DNA from: an uncultured Lachnospiraceae bacterium
GTDB taxonomy: Bacteria; Bacillota; Clostridia; Lachnospirales; Lachnospiraceae
Reading direction: 5' to 3'
Length of the DNA stretch: 64,000 nt
NCBI GenBank assembly: GCA_910585345.1
Contig: CAJUDS010000013.1
Span: forward strand, 7,299-71,298
Made by a program: the position numbers and the translations under genes. Below, in pieces: positions 1-10,200 of the stretch. Position 1 is the first letter of the stretch. Every line of letters starts with the position of its first letter. Below the pieces are notes generated by a model. It saw only the letters and a program-made list of their open reading frames with translations. It did not search any database and was not told where the DNA came from.

Positions 1-186
1 TGGTTCCGACACCATGCAACAAGTGCATGGTGCGGGTGTGAAAACTAACTAACGCTCTTTGCAATTCTCGCCTGCACCTGTATAGATATCCCTTTCCATG
101 TTACAACTGTGAAAGTACCCGGCGCAAAGTCCCCGCTTCGGGCTAAAGACTGTCTGCAGGGATGCGCGCACTCCGCTATCGCTGTC
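1..186. other. Non-coding stretch downstream of fusA
   Basis: No convincing gene is seen here. The only structure is a perfect 9-bp inverted repeat (positions 10-18 and 24-32, five-base loop) near the window edge. It has no T-run, so it is not a clear terminator. It could be a leader or processing element for whatever follows fusA; a tuf gene is common there, but lies outside the window. Confidence 0.4.
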
Positions 187-2304
187 TTATTTTGCCTTTG
201 CAGCCAGCACCTTTTCCTGTACGTTCTTCGGCACCTGCTCATATTTTTCAAAGAACATAGAGTAGTTACCACGGCCCTGTGTCTTAGAACGCAAGTCAGT
301 GGAATAACCGAACATCTCAGCAAGCGGCACAAATGCTCTTACCATCTTGCCACCTCCGATATCGTCCATACCTTCAATGCGTCCGCGGCGGGAATTAATG
401 TCACCAATTACGTCACCCATATATTCCTCCGGCATCGTCACTTCAACCTTCATGATTGGCTCAAGAAGTACCGGGGCCGCCTTCTGCATTGCTTCCTTAA
501 ACGCAAGGGAACCTGCGATATGGAACGCCATTTCCGAAGAATCGACTTCGTGATAGGAACCGTCATATACATTGGCATGCACGCCTACAACCGGGAATCC
601 ACCCAGAATACCTGCCTTTGTTGCCTCCTGGATACCTTCTCCGACTGCCGGAATATATTCCTTCGGAATCGCGCCGCCCACAACTGTGGACTCAAATTTA
701 AACAACTCTTCTCCGTTGGCATCCATCGGCTCAAATTTCACTTTACAATGTCCGTACTGACCACGTCCACCGGACTGTTTTGCATATTTGCTGTCTACCT
801 CCACCGCTTTCGTAATCGCTTCTTTATAAGCAACCTGCGGCGCCCCTACATTCGCCTCGACTTTAAACTCACGCAGGAGCCTGTCAACGATAATCTCAAG
901 ATGCAGCTCGCCCATACCGGCAATAATCGTCTGTCCCGTCTCCGCATTGGTATGCGCACGGAAAGTCGGGTCTTCCTCCGCCAGCTTTGCGAGGGCTTCC
1001 CCCATCTTGCCCTGACCGGCTTTCGTTTTAGGTTCAATTGCCAGTTCAATAACAGGCTCCGGGAACTCCATGGACTCCAAAATTACCGGGTGCTGGTCGT
1101 CACAAATCGTATCGCCTGTCGTCGTAAACTTAAATCCTACTGCCGCCGCAATATCGCCGGAATACACTTTGTCGAGCTCCGCCCTCTTATTGGCATGCAT
1201 CTGCAGGATACGTCCTACACGTTCTTTTTTATCTTTCGTAGCATTGAGTACATAAGAACCGGAGTTCATTGTACCGGAATACACACGGAAAAATGCCAGT
1301 TTTCCCACAAATGGATCCGCCATAATCTTGAACGCAAGAGCGGCAAACGGCTCGTCGTCGGAAGAATGCCTTTCCACCTCGTTGCCGTCCAGATCAGTTC
1401 CCTTAATTGCGGGGATATCTGTCGGCGCCGGCATATATTCCAGAATCGCATCCAGAAGTTTCTGTACGCCTTTATTTCTATAGGCAGAACCACAGCAAAC
1501 CGGTACCGCAGTACACTCGCAGGTTCCTTTCCGTAAAGCTGCCTTTAAGTCTTCGATCGCCGGCTCTTCCCCTTCCAGATATGTCATCATCAGATCGTCG
1601 TCCAGCTCACAAATCTTCTCGATCAGCTCTGTCCGGTATAACTCTGCATCATCCTTCATATCATCGGGAATATCCGTTATGGAAATGTCGTCGCCTTTGT
1701 CATCATTATAGATGTACGCTTTCATTTCAAACAGATCAATGATTCCCTGGAAGTCGTCTTCTTTTCCGATCGGAAGCTGAAGAATGATCGCATTCTTTCC
1801 CAATCTTGTTTTAATCTGCTCCACTGCGCCATAAAAATTTGCGCCCAGGATGTCCATTTTATTGATAAACGCCATACGCGGTACATTATAGGTATCAGCC
1901 TGACGCCATACATTCTCAGACTGGGGTTCCACACCGCCTTTGGCACAGAACACGCCTACCGCACCGTCCAGTACACGGAGTGAACGCTCAACTTCTACTG
2001 TGAAGTCAACGTGGCCCGGCGTATCAATGATATTGATACGATGCTCCGGAGCGCCCGGCTTCGGCTTGCAGTTTTCTTCCAATGTCCAGTGACATGTGGT
2101 AGCGGCTGATGTGATCGTAATACCTCTTTCCTGTTCCTGCTCCATCCAGTCCATGGTAGCAGTCCCTTCATGCGTATCACCAATCTTATAATTCACACCG
2201 GTGTAATATAAGATACGCTCTGTCAGAGTCGTCTTACCCGCATCGATATGAGCCATAATACCAATGTTTCTGGTTCTCTCTAATGGATATTCTCTTCCAG
2301 CCAA
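187..2304 (-). CDS. fusA: Elongation factor G
   Basis: The GTPase that drives ribosomal translocation and, with RRF, ribosome recycling in the cytosol. The 705-residue length is normal for bacterial EF-G. The P-loop AHIDAGKT lies at residues 18-25, followed by the DTPGH and NKMD GTPase motifs, and the C-terminal domains are intact. The start is a TTG codon eight bases after AGGAGG, encoding an N-terminus of Met-Ala-Gly-Arg. It is the last visible gene of the rpsL-rpsG-fusA (str) operon, 14 nt after rpsG. Identification is certain; only the choice of a non-ATG start is inferred, from the Shine-Dalgarno position. Confidence 0.98.
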   Translation of the reverse strand: MAGREYPLERTRNIGIMAHIDAGKTTLTERILYYTGVNYKIGDTHEGTATMDWMEQEQERGITITSAATTCHWTLEENCKPKPGAPEHRINIIDTPGHVDFTVEVERSLRVLDGAVGVFCAKGGVEPQSENVWRQADTYNVPRMAFINKMDILGANFYGAVEQIKTRLGKNAIILQLPIGKEDDFQGIIDLFEMKAYIYNDDKGDDISITDIPDDMKDDAELYRTELIEKICELDDDLMMTYLEGEEPAIEDLKAALRKGTCECTAVPVCCGSAYRNKGVQKLLDAILEYMPAPTDIPAIKGTDLDGNEVERHSSDDEPFAALAFKIMADPFVGKLAFFRVYSGTMNSGSYVLNATKDKKERVGRILQMHANKRAELDKVYSGDIAAAVGFKFTTTGDTICDDQHPVILESMEFPEPVIELAIEPKTKAGQGKMGEALAKLAEEDPTFRAHTNAETGQTIIAGMGELHLEIIVDRLLREFKVEANVGAPQVAYKEAITKAVEVDSKYAKQSGGRGQYGHCKVKFEPMDANGEELFKFESTVVGGAIPKEYIPAVGEGIQEATKAGILGGFPVVGVHANVYDGSYHEVDSSEMAFHIAGSLAFKEAMQKAAPVLLEPIMKVEVTMPEEYMGDVIGDINSRRGRIEGMDDIGGGKMVRAFVPLAEMFGYSTDLRSKTQGRGNYSMFFEKYEQVPKNVQEKVLAAKAK

Positions 2305-2318
2305 GGGTTCTTCCTCCT

Positions 2319-2789
2319 TTAGAATCTGTAATGAGCAAATGCCTTGTTGGCCTCTGCCATCTTATGCATATCTTCTTTTCTCTTCACTGCAGCGCCTGTG
2401 TTATTTGCTGCATCCAGAATTTCATTCGCCAGTCTGTCTACCATCGTTTTCTCGCCTCTTTTGCGTGAAAACATCGTAAGCCATCTCAGCCCCAGAGCCT
2501 GACGTCTGTCTGCTCTCACTTCGATCGGCACCTGATAGGTAGCGCCGCCGATACGTCTTGCCTTCACTTCCAGAACTGGCATAATATTATTCATTGCTTC
2601 TTCAAATACATCAATTGCAGGTTTGCCGGCCTTTGCCTCAACCTTTGCAAATGCACCATATACAATCTTCTGCGCAACGCCCCTCTTACCATCCAACATG
2701 ATATTGTTGATGAGCTTTGTTACCACTTTATTATTGTATAAAGGATCTGCCAATACGTCTCTTTTTTGAATATGTCCTTTACGTGGCAC
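2319..2789 (-). CDS. rpsG: 30S ribosomal protein S7
   Basis: Primary assembly protein of the 30S head that contacts E-site tRNA. The sequence begins Pro-Arg-Lys-Gly and ends with the HKMAEANKAFAHYRF-type tail typical of S7. A longer reading frame opens 21 nt upstream, but its codons contain the Shine-Dalgarno AAGGAGG itself. The real start is therefore taken as the GTG at 2789, giving 156 residues, the standard S7 length. It lies between rpsL and fusA in the usual str operon order. Confidence 0.97.
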   Translation of the reverse strand: MPRKGHIQKRDVLADPLYNNKVVTKLINNIMLDGKRGVAQKIVYGAFAKVEAKAGKPAIDVFEEAMNNIMPVLEVKARRIGGATYQVPIEVRADRRQALGLRWLTMFSRKRGEKTMVDRLANEILDAANNTGAAVKRKEDMHKMAEANKAFAHYRF

Positions 2790-2912
2790 GGTTCTTCCCT
2801 CCTTAATCATCCATGATTTAAATCATCGGTACTCACATTTTCTAATCAGTGTTCGTGCTGTATCTGTTACAGAATTCCAACACTTCTCAATTAGCTTGCT
2901 TTGTGGTACAAA

Positions 2913-3332
2913 TTATTTCCCAGCTTTTGGTCTCTTAGCGCCGTATTTGGAACGGGCCTGTCTTCTGTTCGCAACGCCGGCCGTATCAAGAGTACCTCTG
3001 ATTACATGGTATCTTGTACCAGGTAAATCCTTTACTCTTCCTCCTCTTACAAGAACAACGCTGTGCTCCTGCAGATTATGTCCTTCGCCCGGGATATAGC
3101 TCGTTACCTCGATTCCGTTGGAAAGACGTACTCTGGCGATTTTTCTGAGCGCGGAGTTAGGCTTCTTCGGTGTAGCGGTTTTCACAGCAGTGCAGACACC
3201 CCTTTTCTGCGGAGAAGAAGTATCAATCGCTTTCTTGCGGAGGGAATTGTATCCTTTCTGCAATGCCGGTGCTGTAGACTTCTTTACGGATGTCTGACGG
3301 CCTTTTCTTACTAACTGGTTAAATGTTGGCAT
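2913..3332 (-). CDS. rpsL: 30S ribosomal protein S12
   Basis: Decoding-centre protein of the 30S subunit and the classic streptomycin-resistance locus. Both lysines in the conserved segments TPKKPNSALRK and RVKDLPGTRYH are the susceptible wild-type residues, so no streptomycin-resistance substitution is visible at these two sites. The length of 139 residues is normal. It is the first gene of the rpsL-rpsG-fusA operon and has its own promoter at 3431-3459. Confidence 0.98.
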   Translation of the reverse strand: MPTFNQLVRKGRQTSVKKSTAPALQKGYNSLRKKAIDTSSPQKRGVCTAVKTATPKKPNSALRKIARVRLSNGIEVTSYIPGEGHNLQEHSVVLVRGGRVKDLPGTRYHVIRGTLDTAGVANRRQARSKYGAKRPKAGK

Positions 3333-3397
3333 TCTGTTTCACCTCTTTCATAATATAGTATGATAATAGTTTCTTTGCGCAGCAGCTTTCGATGCAA

Positions 3398-3456
3398 TAA
3401 AAAACAATGCATCTGCATGCACACTAAGATAGTATACGTGCTTGCAAATGCATTGT
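3398..3456 (-). terminator. rpoC intrinsic terminator, overlapping the rpsL promoter
   Basis: The 14-base arms ACAATGCATTTGCA (3456-3443) and TGCAGATGCATTGT (3417-3404) pair with one G-U position around a 25-nt loop. Six T residues follow on the minus strand. The stem starts 17 nt after the rpoC stop. The unusually long loop holds the -10 box of the next operon. Confidence 0.75.
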
Positions 3457-3459
3457 CAA
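3431..3459 (-). promoter_or_regulatory. Sigma-A promoter of the rpsL operon
   Basis: On the minus strand, TTGACA (3459-3454) and TATACT (3436-3431) are separated by exactly 17 bases, a near-consensus housekeeping promoter about 100 nt before rpsL. Its -35 overlaps one arm of the rpoC terminator hairpin and its -10 lies in the loop. Confidence 0.8.
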
Positions 3460-3472
3460 TATTTTTTTTTAT

Positions 3473-6400
3473 TTATTCTATTTCCGTCGTTTCCAGGGTT
3501 TCTTCTGTTGCATCCTCCGCAGTATCTTCTGCCGTTATGTCCTCTTCCATATCAAAGTCATCTTCTTCCAGCATTCCTTCTTCCGGCTCTTCGGAAATCA
3601 TCAGATCATCTTCAAATGCCAGCGTATCATCCGGCTCAAGATCTGTACTGAGTTTTACATTACGGTACCGTTTCATCCCCGTACCTGCCGGAATCAGCTT
3701 CCCGATAATAATGTTCTCCTTCAGGCCGATCAGATTATCCACCTTGCCTTTGATGGCGGCTTCTGTCAATACTTTGGTAGTCTCCTGGAAAGATGCTGCC
3801 GAGAGGAATGAATTGGTGGCAAGCGCCGCTTTCGTGATTCCCAGCATTACCTGCTTTCCTTCGGCAGGCTCCTTACCTTCTGCTTTCAGCTTTTCATTCA
3901 TTTCCTCATAGTCAAGTACGTCAACTAGAGTACCCGGCAGAAATTCCGTATCGCCGCTGTTTTCAATGCGCGTCTTTTTCAACATCTGGCGCACAATAAC
4001 CTCAATGTGCTTATCACTGATGTCAACACCCTGCAGGCGGTATACACGCTGCACTTCGCGAAGCATATAGTCCTGTACTGCACGGATACCCTTGATCTTC
4101 AGCAGATCATGCGGATTTACGCTTCCTTCTGTCAGCTCGTCACCTGCCTCAAGCACGGCCCCGTCCACAATTTTAATGCGTGAACCATAAGGAATCAGAT
4201 ATGCCTTGCTCTCGCCCGTTTCCTCGTTTGTAATCACGATCTCACGTTTCTTTTTCGTATCCCTGATTTCGGCCACACCGCCAAATTCTGCGATAATTGC
4301 AAGCCCTTTTGGTTTTCTTGCTTCAAAAAGCTCCTCAACACGGGGAAGACCCTGTGTGATATCATCGCCTGCCACACCTCCCGTATGGAAGGTACGCATC
4401 GTAAGCTGTGTGCCCGGTTCTCCGATAGACTGCGCCGCTATGATGCCGACGGCCTCTCCTACCTGTACCGGCTCTCCGGTTGCCATGTTTGCGCCGTAGC
4501 ACTTTGCACAGATGCCATTGTGGGAACGGCAGCCAAGTATCGTACGGATTTTCACCGCTTCCACGGGCTGTCCCTCCGCGTCCACACCAACGCTTAAAAT
4601 ACGGGAAGCTCGGCTCGGTGTAATCATATGGTTCTTCTTCACGATAATATTGCCGTCCAGGTCTTTGATCTCCTCACAGGAGAATCTTCCCGTAATACGG
4701 TCTTTTAAGCCTTCAATCGTTTCTTTGCCATCCATAAAGGCTTTTACCACCATACCGGGAATCTCTTCTCTGCCCTCGCTGCAGTCTACTTCCCGAATAA
4801 TCAGCTCCTGGGATACGTCAACCATACGGCGCGTCAGATAACCGGAGTCAGCCGTACGCAGCGCCGTATCAGACAAACCCTTACGGGCGCCGTGCGCAGA
4901 CATAAAATATTCCAATACGTCAAGCCCCTCACGGAAATTTGACTTAATCGGCAGCTCAATTGTCCTTCCCGTCGTATCTGCCATCAGACCGCGCATACCT
5001 GCAAGCTGTTTGATCTGCTGATTGGAACCCCGGGCGCCGGAATCCGCCATCATAAAAATATTATTGTATTTATCCAGACCTGCCAGAAGCACATCCGTCA
5101 GTTCCTTATCCGTCTCGTTCCATGTCTCGACAACGGCACGGTATCTCTCTTCTTCCGTAATCAGTCCACGCCTGTAGTTCTGAGATATCTTATCCACCGT
5201 AGCCTGGGCGTCATTCAGCATCTGCTGTTTCTGGGCAGGTACCGTCATATCGGAAATCGACACAGTCATTGCCGCCCTTGTGGAATATTTATAGCCGGTT
5301 GCCTTTATATGGTCCAGCACTTCCGCTGTTTTAGAAGCGCCATGGGTATTGATCACCTTCTCCAAAATCTGTTTCAGGCCTTTCTTCCCCACATGGAAGT
5401 CCACTTCCAGATTCAGAAAATTATCCGGATTTTTCCTGTCTACAAATCCCAGATCCTGCGGAAGAATCTCATTGAAAATGAATCGTCCCAACGTAGACTC
5501 CACATTGCCGCTGACCACTTCACCGGATGCATTTTTCTTGCTCACCCGTACCACAATCCTGGAATGGAGCGTAATTGCTTTGTTTTCATACGCCAAAATC
5601 GCTTCGTTGACGCTCTTGAAAAATTTACCTTCTCCCGCTGCTCCCGGCCGCTCCTGTGTCAAATAATAAATGCCAAGCACCATATCCTGGGACGGTACGG
5701 CTACCGGACCGCCGTCCGACGGTTTCAGCAGATTATTCGGCGACAAAAGGAGAAAGCGGCATTCTGCCTGTGCCTCCACGGAAAGCGGAAGATGCACAGC
5801 CATCTGATCGCCGTCAAAGTCCGCATTGAACGCCGTACATACAAGCGGGTGAAGCTTAATCGCCTTACCTTCTACCAGAATCGGCTCAAATGCCTGGATG
5901 CCAAGTCTGTGCAGAGTAGGAGCGCGGTTCAACATAACCGGATGCTCCTTGATCACTTCTTCCAGCACATCCCATACCTGGGTATCCAGCCTTTCTACCA
6001 GCTTCTTGGCATTCTTAATGTTCTGTGAAATCCCCTTAGCCACCAGTTCTTTCATGACAAAAGGTTTAAACAGTTCAATTGCCATTTCCTTCGGAAGACC
6101 GCACTGGTAAATTTTCAGTTCCGGTCCCACCACGATAACAGAACGACCGGAATAGTCTACACGTTTCCCCAAAAGATTTTGACGGAAACGGCCCGACTTT
6201 CCTTTTAACATATCAGACAGAGACTTCAGCGCCCGGTTGCCTGGTCCGGTAACCGGCCTCCCCCTTCTGCCATTGTCAATCAGCGCGTCCACGGCTTCCT
6301 GCAGCATTCTCTTCTCATTTCTGACAATAATATCAGGTGCACCAAGCTCCAACAGTCTTTTCAAACGATTGTTTCTGTTAATGATTCTTCTATATAAATC

Positions 6401-7186
6401 ATTCAGGTCAGAGGTTGCAAAACGTCCGCCATCCAGCTGCACCATAGGACGCAGATCCGGCGGAATCACAGGAATCACATCCATAATCATCCACTCCGGC
6501 CTGTTGCCGGATTCACGAAACGCTTCCACCACTTCCAGGCGTTTCACAATTCTGGCGCGCTTCTGCCCTGTGGAATCCTGCAGCGCTTCTTTCAAATCCG
6601 CTGCATCTCTCTCCAGGTCAATTGCCTGCAGCAGCTCTTTGATCGCCTCGGCGCCCATGCCCACACGGAATTTGCCGCCCCAGGTTTCCCTGGCATCCTG
6701 ATACTCTTTTTCTGATAACACCTGCTTTAACTGTAAATCCGTATCTGCTGGGTCAAGCACAATATAAGACGCAAAGTACAACACCTTTTCCAGTATTCTC
6801 GGGGACAAATCCAGAATCAGTCCCATCCTGCTCGGGATTCCTTTAAAATACCAGATATGTGAGACTGGCGCTGCCAGCGCAATATGACCCATCCGTTCCC
6901 TGCGCACATTCGATTTGGTAACTTCCACGCCGCAGCGGTCGCAGATCACACCTTTATATCTGATCTTCTTATATTTGCCGCAATGGCATTCCCAGTCTTT
7001 GCTGGGTCCGAAGATTCTTTCACAGTAAAGGCCGTCCTTTTCCGGTTTTAATGTTCTATAGTTGATTGTCTCCGGTTTCAATACCTCTCCGCGGGACCAT
7101 TCCAGAATCTTTTCAGGCGATGCTAATCCGATTTTAATTGCATCAAATGTCATCGGCTGATACATTTCATTTGTTGTTTCTGACAT
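3473..7186 (-). CDS. rpoC: RNA polymerase beta-prime subunit
   Basis: Catalytic subunit of RNA polymerase. Visible marks are the N-terminal zinc cysteines in CHCGKYKK and CDRCGVEV, the Mg-binding triad in NADFDGDQMAVHLP, the trigger loop region, and a second zinc site around CRSHNGICAKCYG. The 1237-residue length and the acidic, Glu/Asp-rich C-terminal tail are normal for clostridia. It follows rpoB by 77 nt and ends at a strong intrinsic terminator. Confidence 0.99.
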   Translation of the reverse strand: MSETTNEMYQPMTFDAIKIGLASPEKILEWSRGEVLKPETINYRTLKPEKDGLYCERIFGPSKDWECHCGKYKKIRYKGVICDRCGVEVTKSNVRRERMGHIALAAPVSHIWYFKGIPSRMGLILDLSPRILEKVLYFASYIVLDPADTDLQLKQVLSEKEYQDARETWGGKFRVGMGAEAIKELLQAIDLERDAADLKEALQDSTGQKRARIVKRLEVVEAFRESGNRPEWMIMDVIPVIPPDLRPMVQLDGGRFATSDLNDLYRRIINRNNRLKRLLELGAPDIIVRNEKRMLQEAVDALIDNGRRGRPVTGPGNRALKSLSDMLKGKSGRFRQNLLGKRVDYSGRSVIVVGPELKIYQCGLPKEMAIELFKPFVMKELVAKGISQNIKNAKKLVERLDTQVWDVLEEVIKEHPVMLNRAPTLHRLGIQAFEPILVEGKAIKLHPLVCTAFNADFDGDQMAVHLPLSVEAQAECRFLLLSPNNLLKPSDGGPVAVPSQDMVLGIYYLTQERPGAAGEGKFFKSVNEAILAYENKAITLHSRIVVRVSKKNASGEVVSGNVESTLGRFIFNEILPQDLGFVDRKNPDNFLNLEVDFHVGKKGLKQILEKVINTHGASKTAEVLDHIKATGYKYSTRAAMTVSISDMTVPAQKQQMLNDAQATVDKISQNYRRGLITEEERYRAVVETWNETDKELTDVLLAGLDKYNNIFMMADSGARGSNQQIKQLAGMRGLMADTTGRTIELPIKSNFREGLDVLEYFMSAHGARKGLSDTALRTADSGYLTRRMVDVSQELIIREVDCSEGREEIPGMVVKAFMDGKETIEGLKDRITGRFSCEEIKDLDGNIIVKKNHMITPSRASRILSVGVDAEGQPVEAVKIRTILGCRSHNGICAKCYGANMATGEPVQVGEAVGIIAAQSIGEPGTQLTMRTFHTGGVAGDDITQGLPRVEELFEARKPKGLAIIAEFGGVAEIRDTKKKREIVITNEETGESKAYLIPYGSRIKIVDGAVLEAGDELTEGSVNPHDLLKIKGIRAVQDYMLREVQRVYRLQGVDISDKHIEVIVRQMLKKTRIENSGDTEFLPGTLVDVLDYEEMNEKLKAEGKEPAEGKQVMLGITKAALATNSFLSAASFQETTKVLTEAAIKGKVDNLIGLKENIIIGKLIPAGTGMKRYRNVKLSTDLEPDDTLAFEDDLMISEEPEEGMLEEDDFDMEEDITAEDTAEDATEETLETTEIE

Positions 7187-7263
7187 TTATGGCACTCCTT
7201 CCAAATCTTTTACGCAGCGGAACCGGCCCTTACGGCCCGTTTCCGCCGCCGGACAATCTACAG

Positions 7264-10200
7264 TTATTCATCCAGAGAATCTTCATATTCCGCATCGAAA
7301 TCATCGTCAAACGCTTCGTCTTCCTCATCCTCTGCGCTTACCAATTCTCCGTCCTCGTCAAATTCCTGTTTCTGGTAGCCCATGGAACTAAATGACTCTT
7401 CCTCACGGTTATAATCTCTGGAATCTCCCTCTATCTCATAGCGGTAATCTGTCTCTCCGTAATCTACGCTTTCCATGATCTCCACTTCTGTCTGATCTTC
7501 GCGGAGCACTTTGACATCCAGTCCCAGAGACTGCAGCTCTTTCAGCAACACTTTAAAGGATTCAGGGATCCCCGGAGCAGGTATATTGTCGCCTTTGATA
7601 ATGGCCTCATACGTTTTCACACGGCCTACTACATCGTCGGATTTCACAGTCAGAATCTCCTGCAGCGTATAGGCTGCGCCATATGCTTCCAACGCCCATA
7701 CTTCCATTTCACCGAAACGCTGTCCGCCAAACTGCGCCTTACCGCCCAGAGGCTGCTGTGTCACAAGCGCATAAGGACCTGTCGAACGCGCATGAATCTT
7801 ATCATCCACCAAATGGTGCAGTTTCAGGTAATGCATATGTCCGATCGTAACGGGGCTGTCGAAATATTCCCCGGTACGCCCGTCGCGCAGCCGTACCTTA
7901 CCGTCTCTGGAAATCGGCACACCCTTCCACAGTTTCCTGTGCGCTCTGTTCTCCGATAAGTATTCCATTACCTCTGGCAGAAGATCTTCTTTGTGTTTCT
8001 TTTCAAATTCCTCCCACTCAAGATTGACATAATCGTTTGCCAAATCCAGAGTGTCCATAATATCAATCTCATTGGCGCCGTCGAAAACCGGTGTCGCCAC
8101 ATTAAAACCGAGTGCCTTGGCCGCAAGGGATAGATGGATTTCCAATACCTGTCCAATGTTCATACGGGACGGCACACCCAGCGGATTCAGCACAATGTCC
8201 AGAGGACGCCCATTGGGCAGATACGGCATATCCTCTACGGGAAGTACACGGGACACAACGCCCTTATTGCCATGACGGCCTGCCATTTTATCACCTACGG
8301 AAATTTTTCTCTTCTGCGCAATATAAATCCGGACCGCCTGATTTACGCCTGGCGGCAGCTCGTCGCCGTTTTCCCTTGTAAATACCTTTGCATCCACTAC
8401 AATACCGTATTCGCCGTGCGGCACTTTCAGCGACGTGTCTCTTACTTCCCGCGCCTTTTCGCCAAAGATCGCCCGCAGAAGCCGCTCTTCCGCTGTCAAT
8501 TCCGTTTCACCCTTTGGCGTCACCTTTCCCACAAGGATGTCTCCGGCCCGCACTTCAGCGCCAATACGGATAATCCCTCTCTCATCCAAGTCTTTCAGCG
8601 CTTCGTCTCCTACGCCGGGCACGTCGCACGTAATCTCCTCCGCTCCCAGCTTCGTATCGCGCGCCTCTGCTTCATATTCTTCAATGTGCACGGAAGTATA
8701 TACATCATCCCGCACCAGTTTTTCGCTTAATAACACAGCGTCCTCGTAATTATAACCTTCCCATGTCATAAATCCGATCAGCGGATTCTTGCCCAGCGCA
8801 AGCTCGCCATCCGCAGTAGACGGACCGTCTGCGATTACCTGTCCCGCATCTACATGATCGCCTTTCAATACTACAGGCTTCTGGTTATAGCAGTTGGACT
8901 GGTTGCTTCGTGAAAATTTTGTCAAATGCACTTCTTCTTTTTCACCGTCGTCATACGCAATGCGGATTTCATTAGAAGCCACATACGTAACCGTACCCGG
9001 CTTTTTGGCTACCACACAGACACCGGAGTCCACCGCCGCTTTCGGCTCCATTCCCGTACCGACTACCGGAGCTTCCGTTGTCAGCAGCGGCACCGCCTGA
9101 CGCTGCATATTCGAACCCATCAGCGCACGGTTGGCATCATCGTTTTCCAGAAAAGGAATCAATGCCGTAGCTACGGAAAACACCATTTTCGGAGACACAT
9201 CCATAAAATCAAACATCGCTTTCGGGTATTCCTGTGTCTCTTCGCGATAGCGGCCGGACACGCTGTTTCTCACAAAATAGCCATCCGCATCCAAAGCCTC
9301 ATTGGCCTGCGCCACATGGTAATTGTCTTCTTCATCCGCCGTCATATATACCACTTCGTCCGTAACACGCGGATTTTTGGGATCGGTCTTGTCGATCTTC
9401 CGGTACGGCGCTTCCACAAAACCATATTCGTTAATTCTCGCATAACTTGCAAGTGAATTGATCAAACCAATATTCGGGCCTTCCGGTGTCTCAATCGGGC
9501 ACATTCTTCCGTAATGGGAATAATGTACGTCACGGACCTCAAACCCGGCCCTGTCTCTCGACAGACCACCCGGCCCCAACGCAGAAAGTCTCCGCTTATG
9601 CGTCAATTCCCCGAGCGGATTATTCTGATCCATAAACTGGGACAACTGGGAAGAACCAAAGAATTCTTTGACAGCCGCCTGCACAGGCTTGATATTGATT
9701 AATACCTGTGGCGAAATCTCTTCCGCATCGTGCGTCGTCATCCTCTCACGGACTACCCTTTCTAGTCTGGACAGACCGATCCTGTACTGGTTTTGCAGCA
9801 GTTCGCCTACCGCCCGGATCCGCCTGTTGCCCAGGTGGTCAATATCGTCGTCATTGCCAATGCCATATTCCAAATGAATATTATAATTGATGGAAGCCAG
9901 AATGTCTTCCTTTGTAATATGCTTCGGAATCAATTCATGTATGTTTCTTTTCACAGCCGCCGCCAGTTCTTCCGGCTGGTCGCCGTATTCTTCCAGAATC
10001 TGTGCCAGAACCGGATAATATACAAGTTCTGTCACCCCCAGTTCTCTCGGATTGCAATCAATAAAATTGGTGATATCCACCATCATATTGGAAAGAACTT
10101 TCACATTTTTTTCTTCGGTCTGAATATATACAAAAGGCACCGCCGCATTTTGAATGCTGTCGGCCAGTTCCATTGTTATTTTTGTTCCGGCCTCCGCCAA

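Noticed and set aside
10..32. Perfect 9-bp inverted repeat as the fusA terminator
   Set aside because: No T-run on the minus strand and more than 150 bases from the fusA stop, so termination is not supported.
109..1536. Long plus-strand frame opposite fusA
   Set aside because: Antisense shadow of a highly expressed gene, without family motifs or a ribosome binding site.
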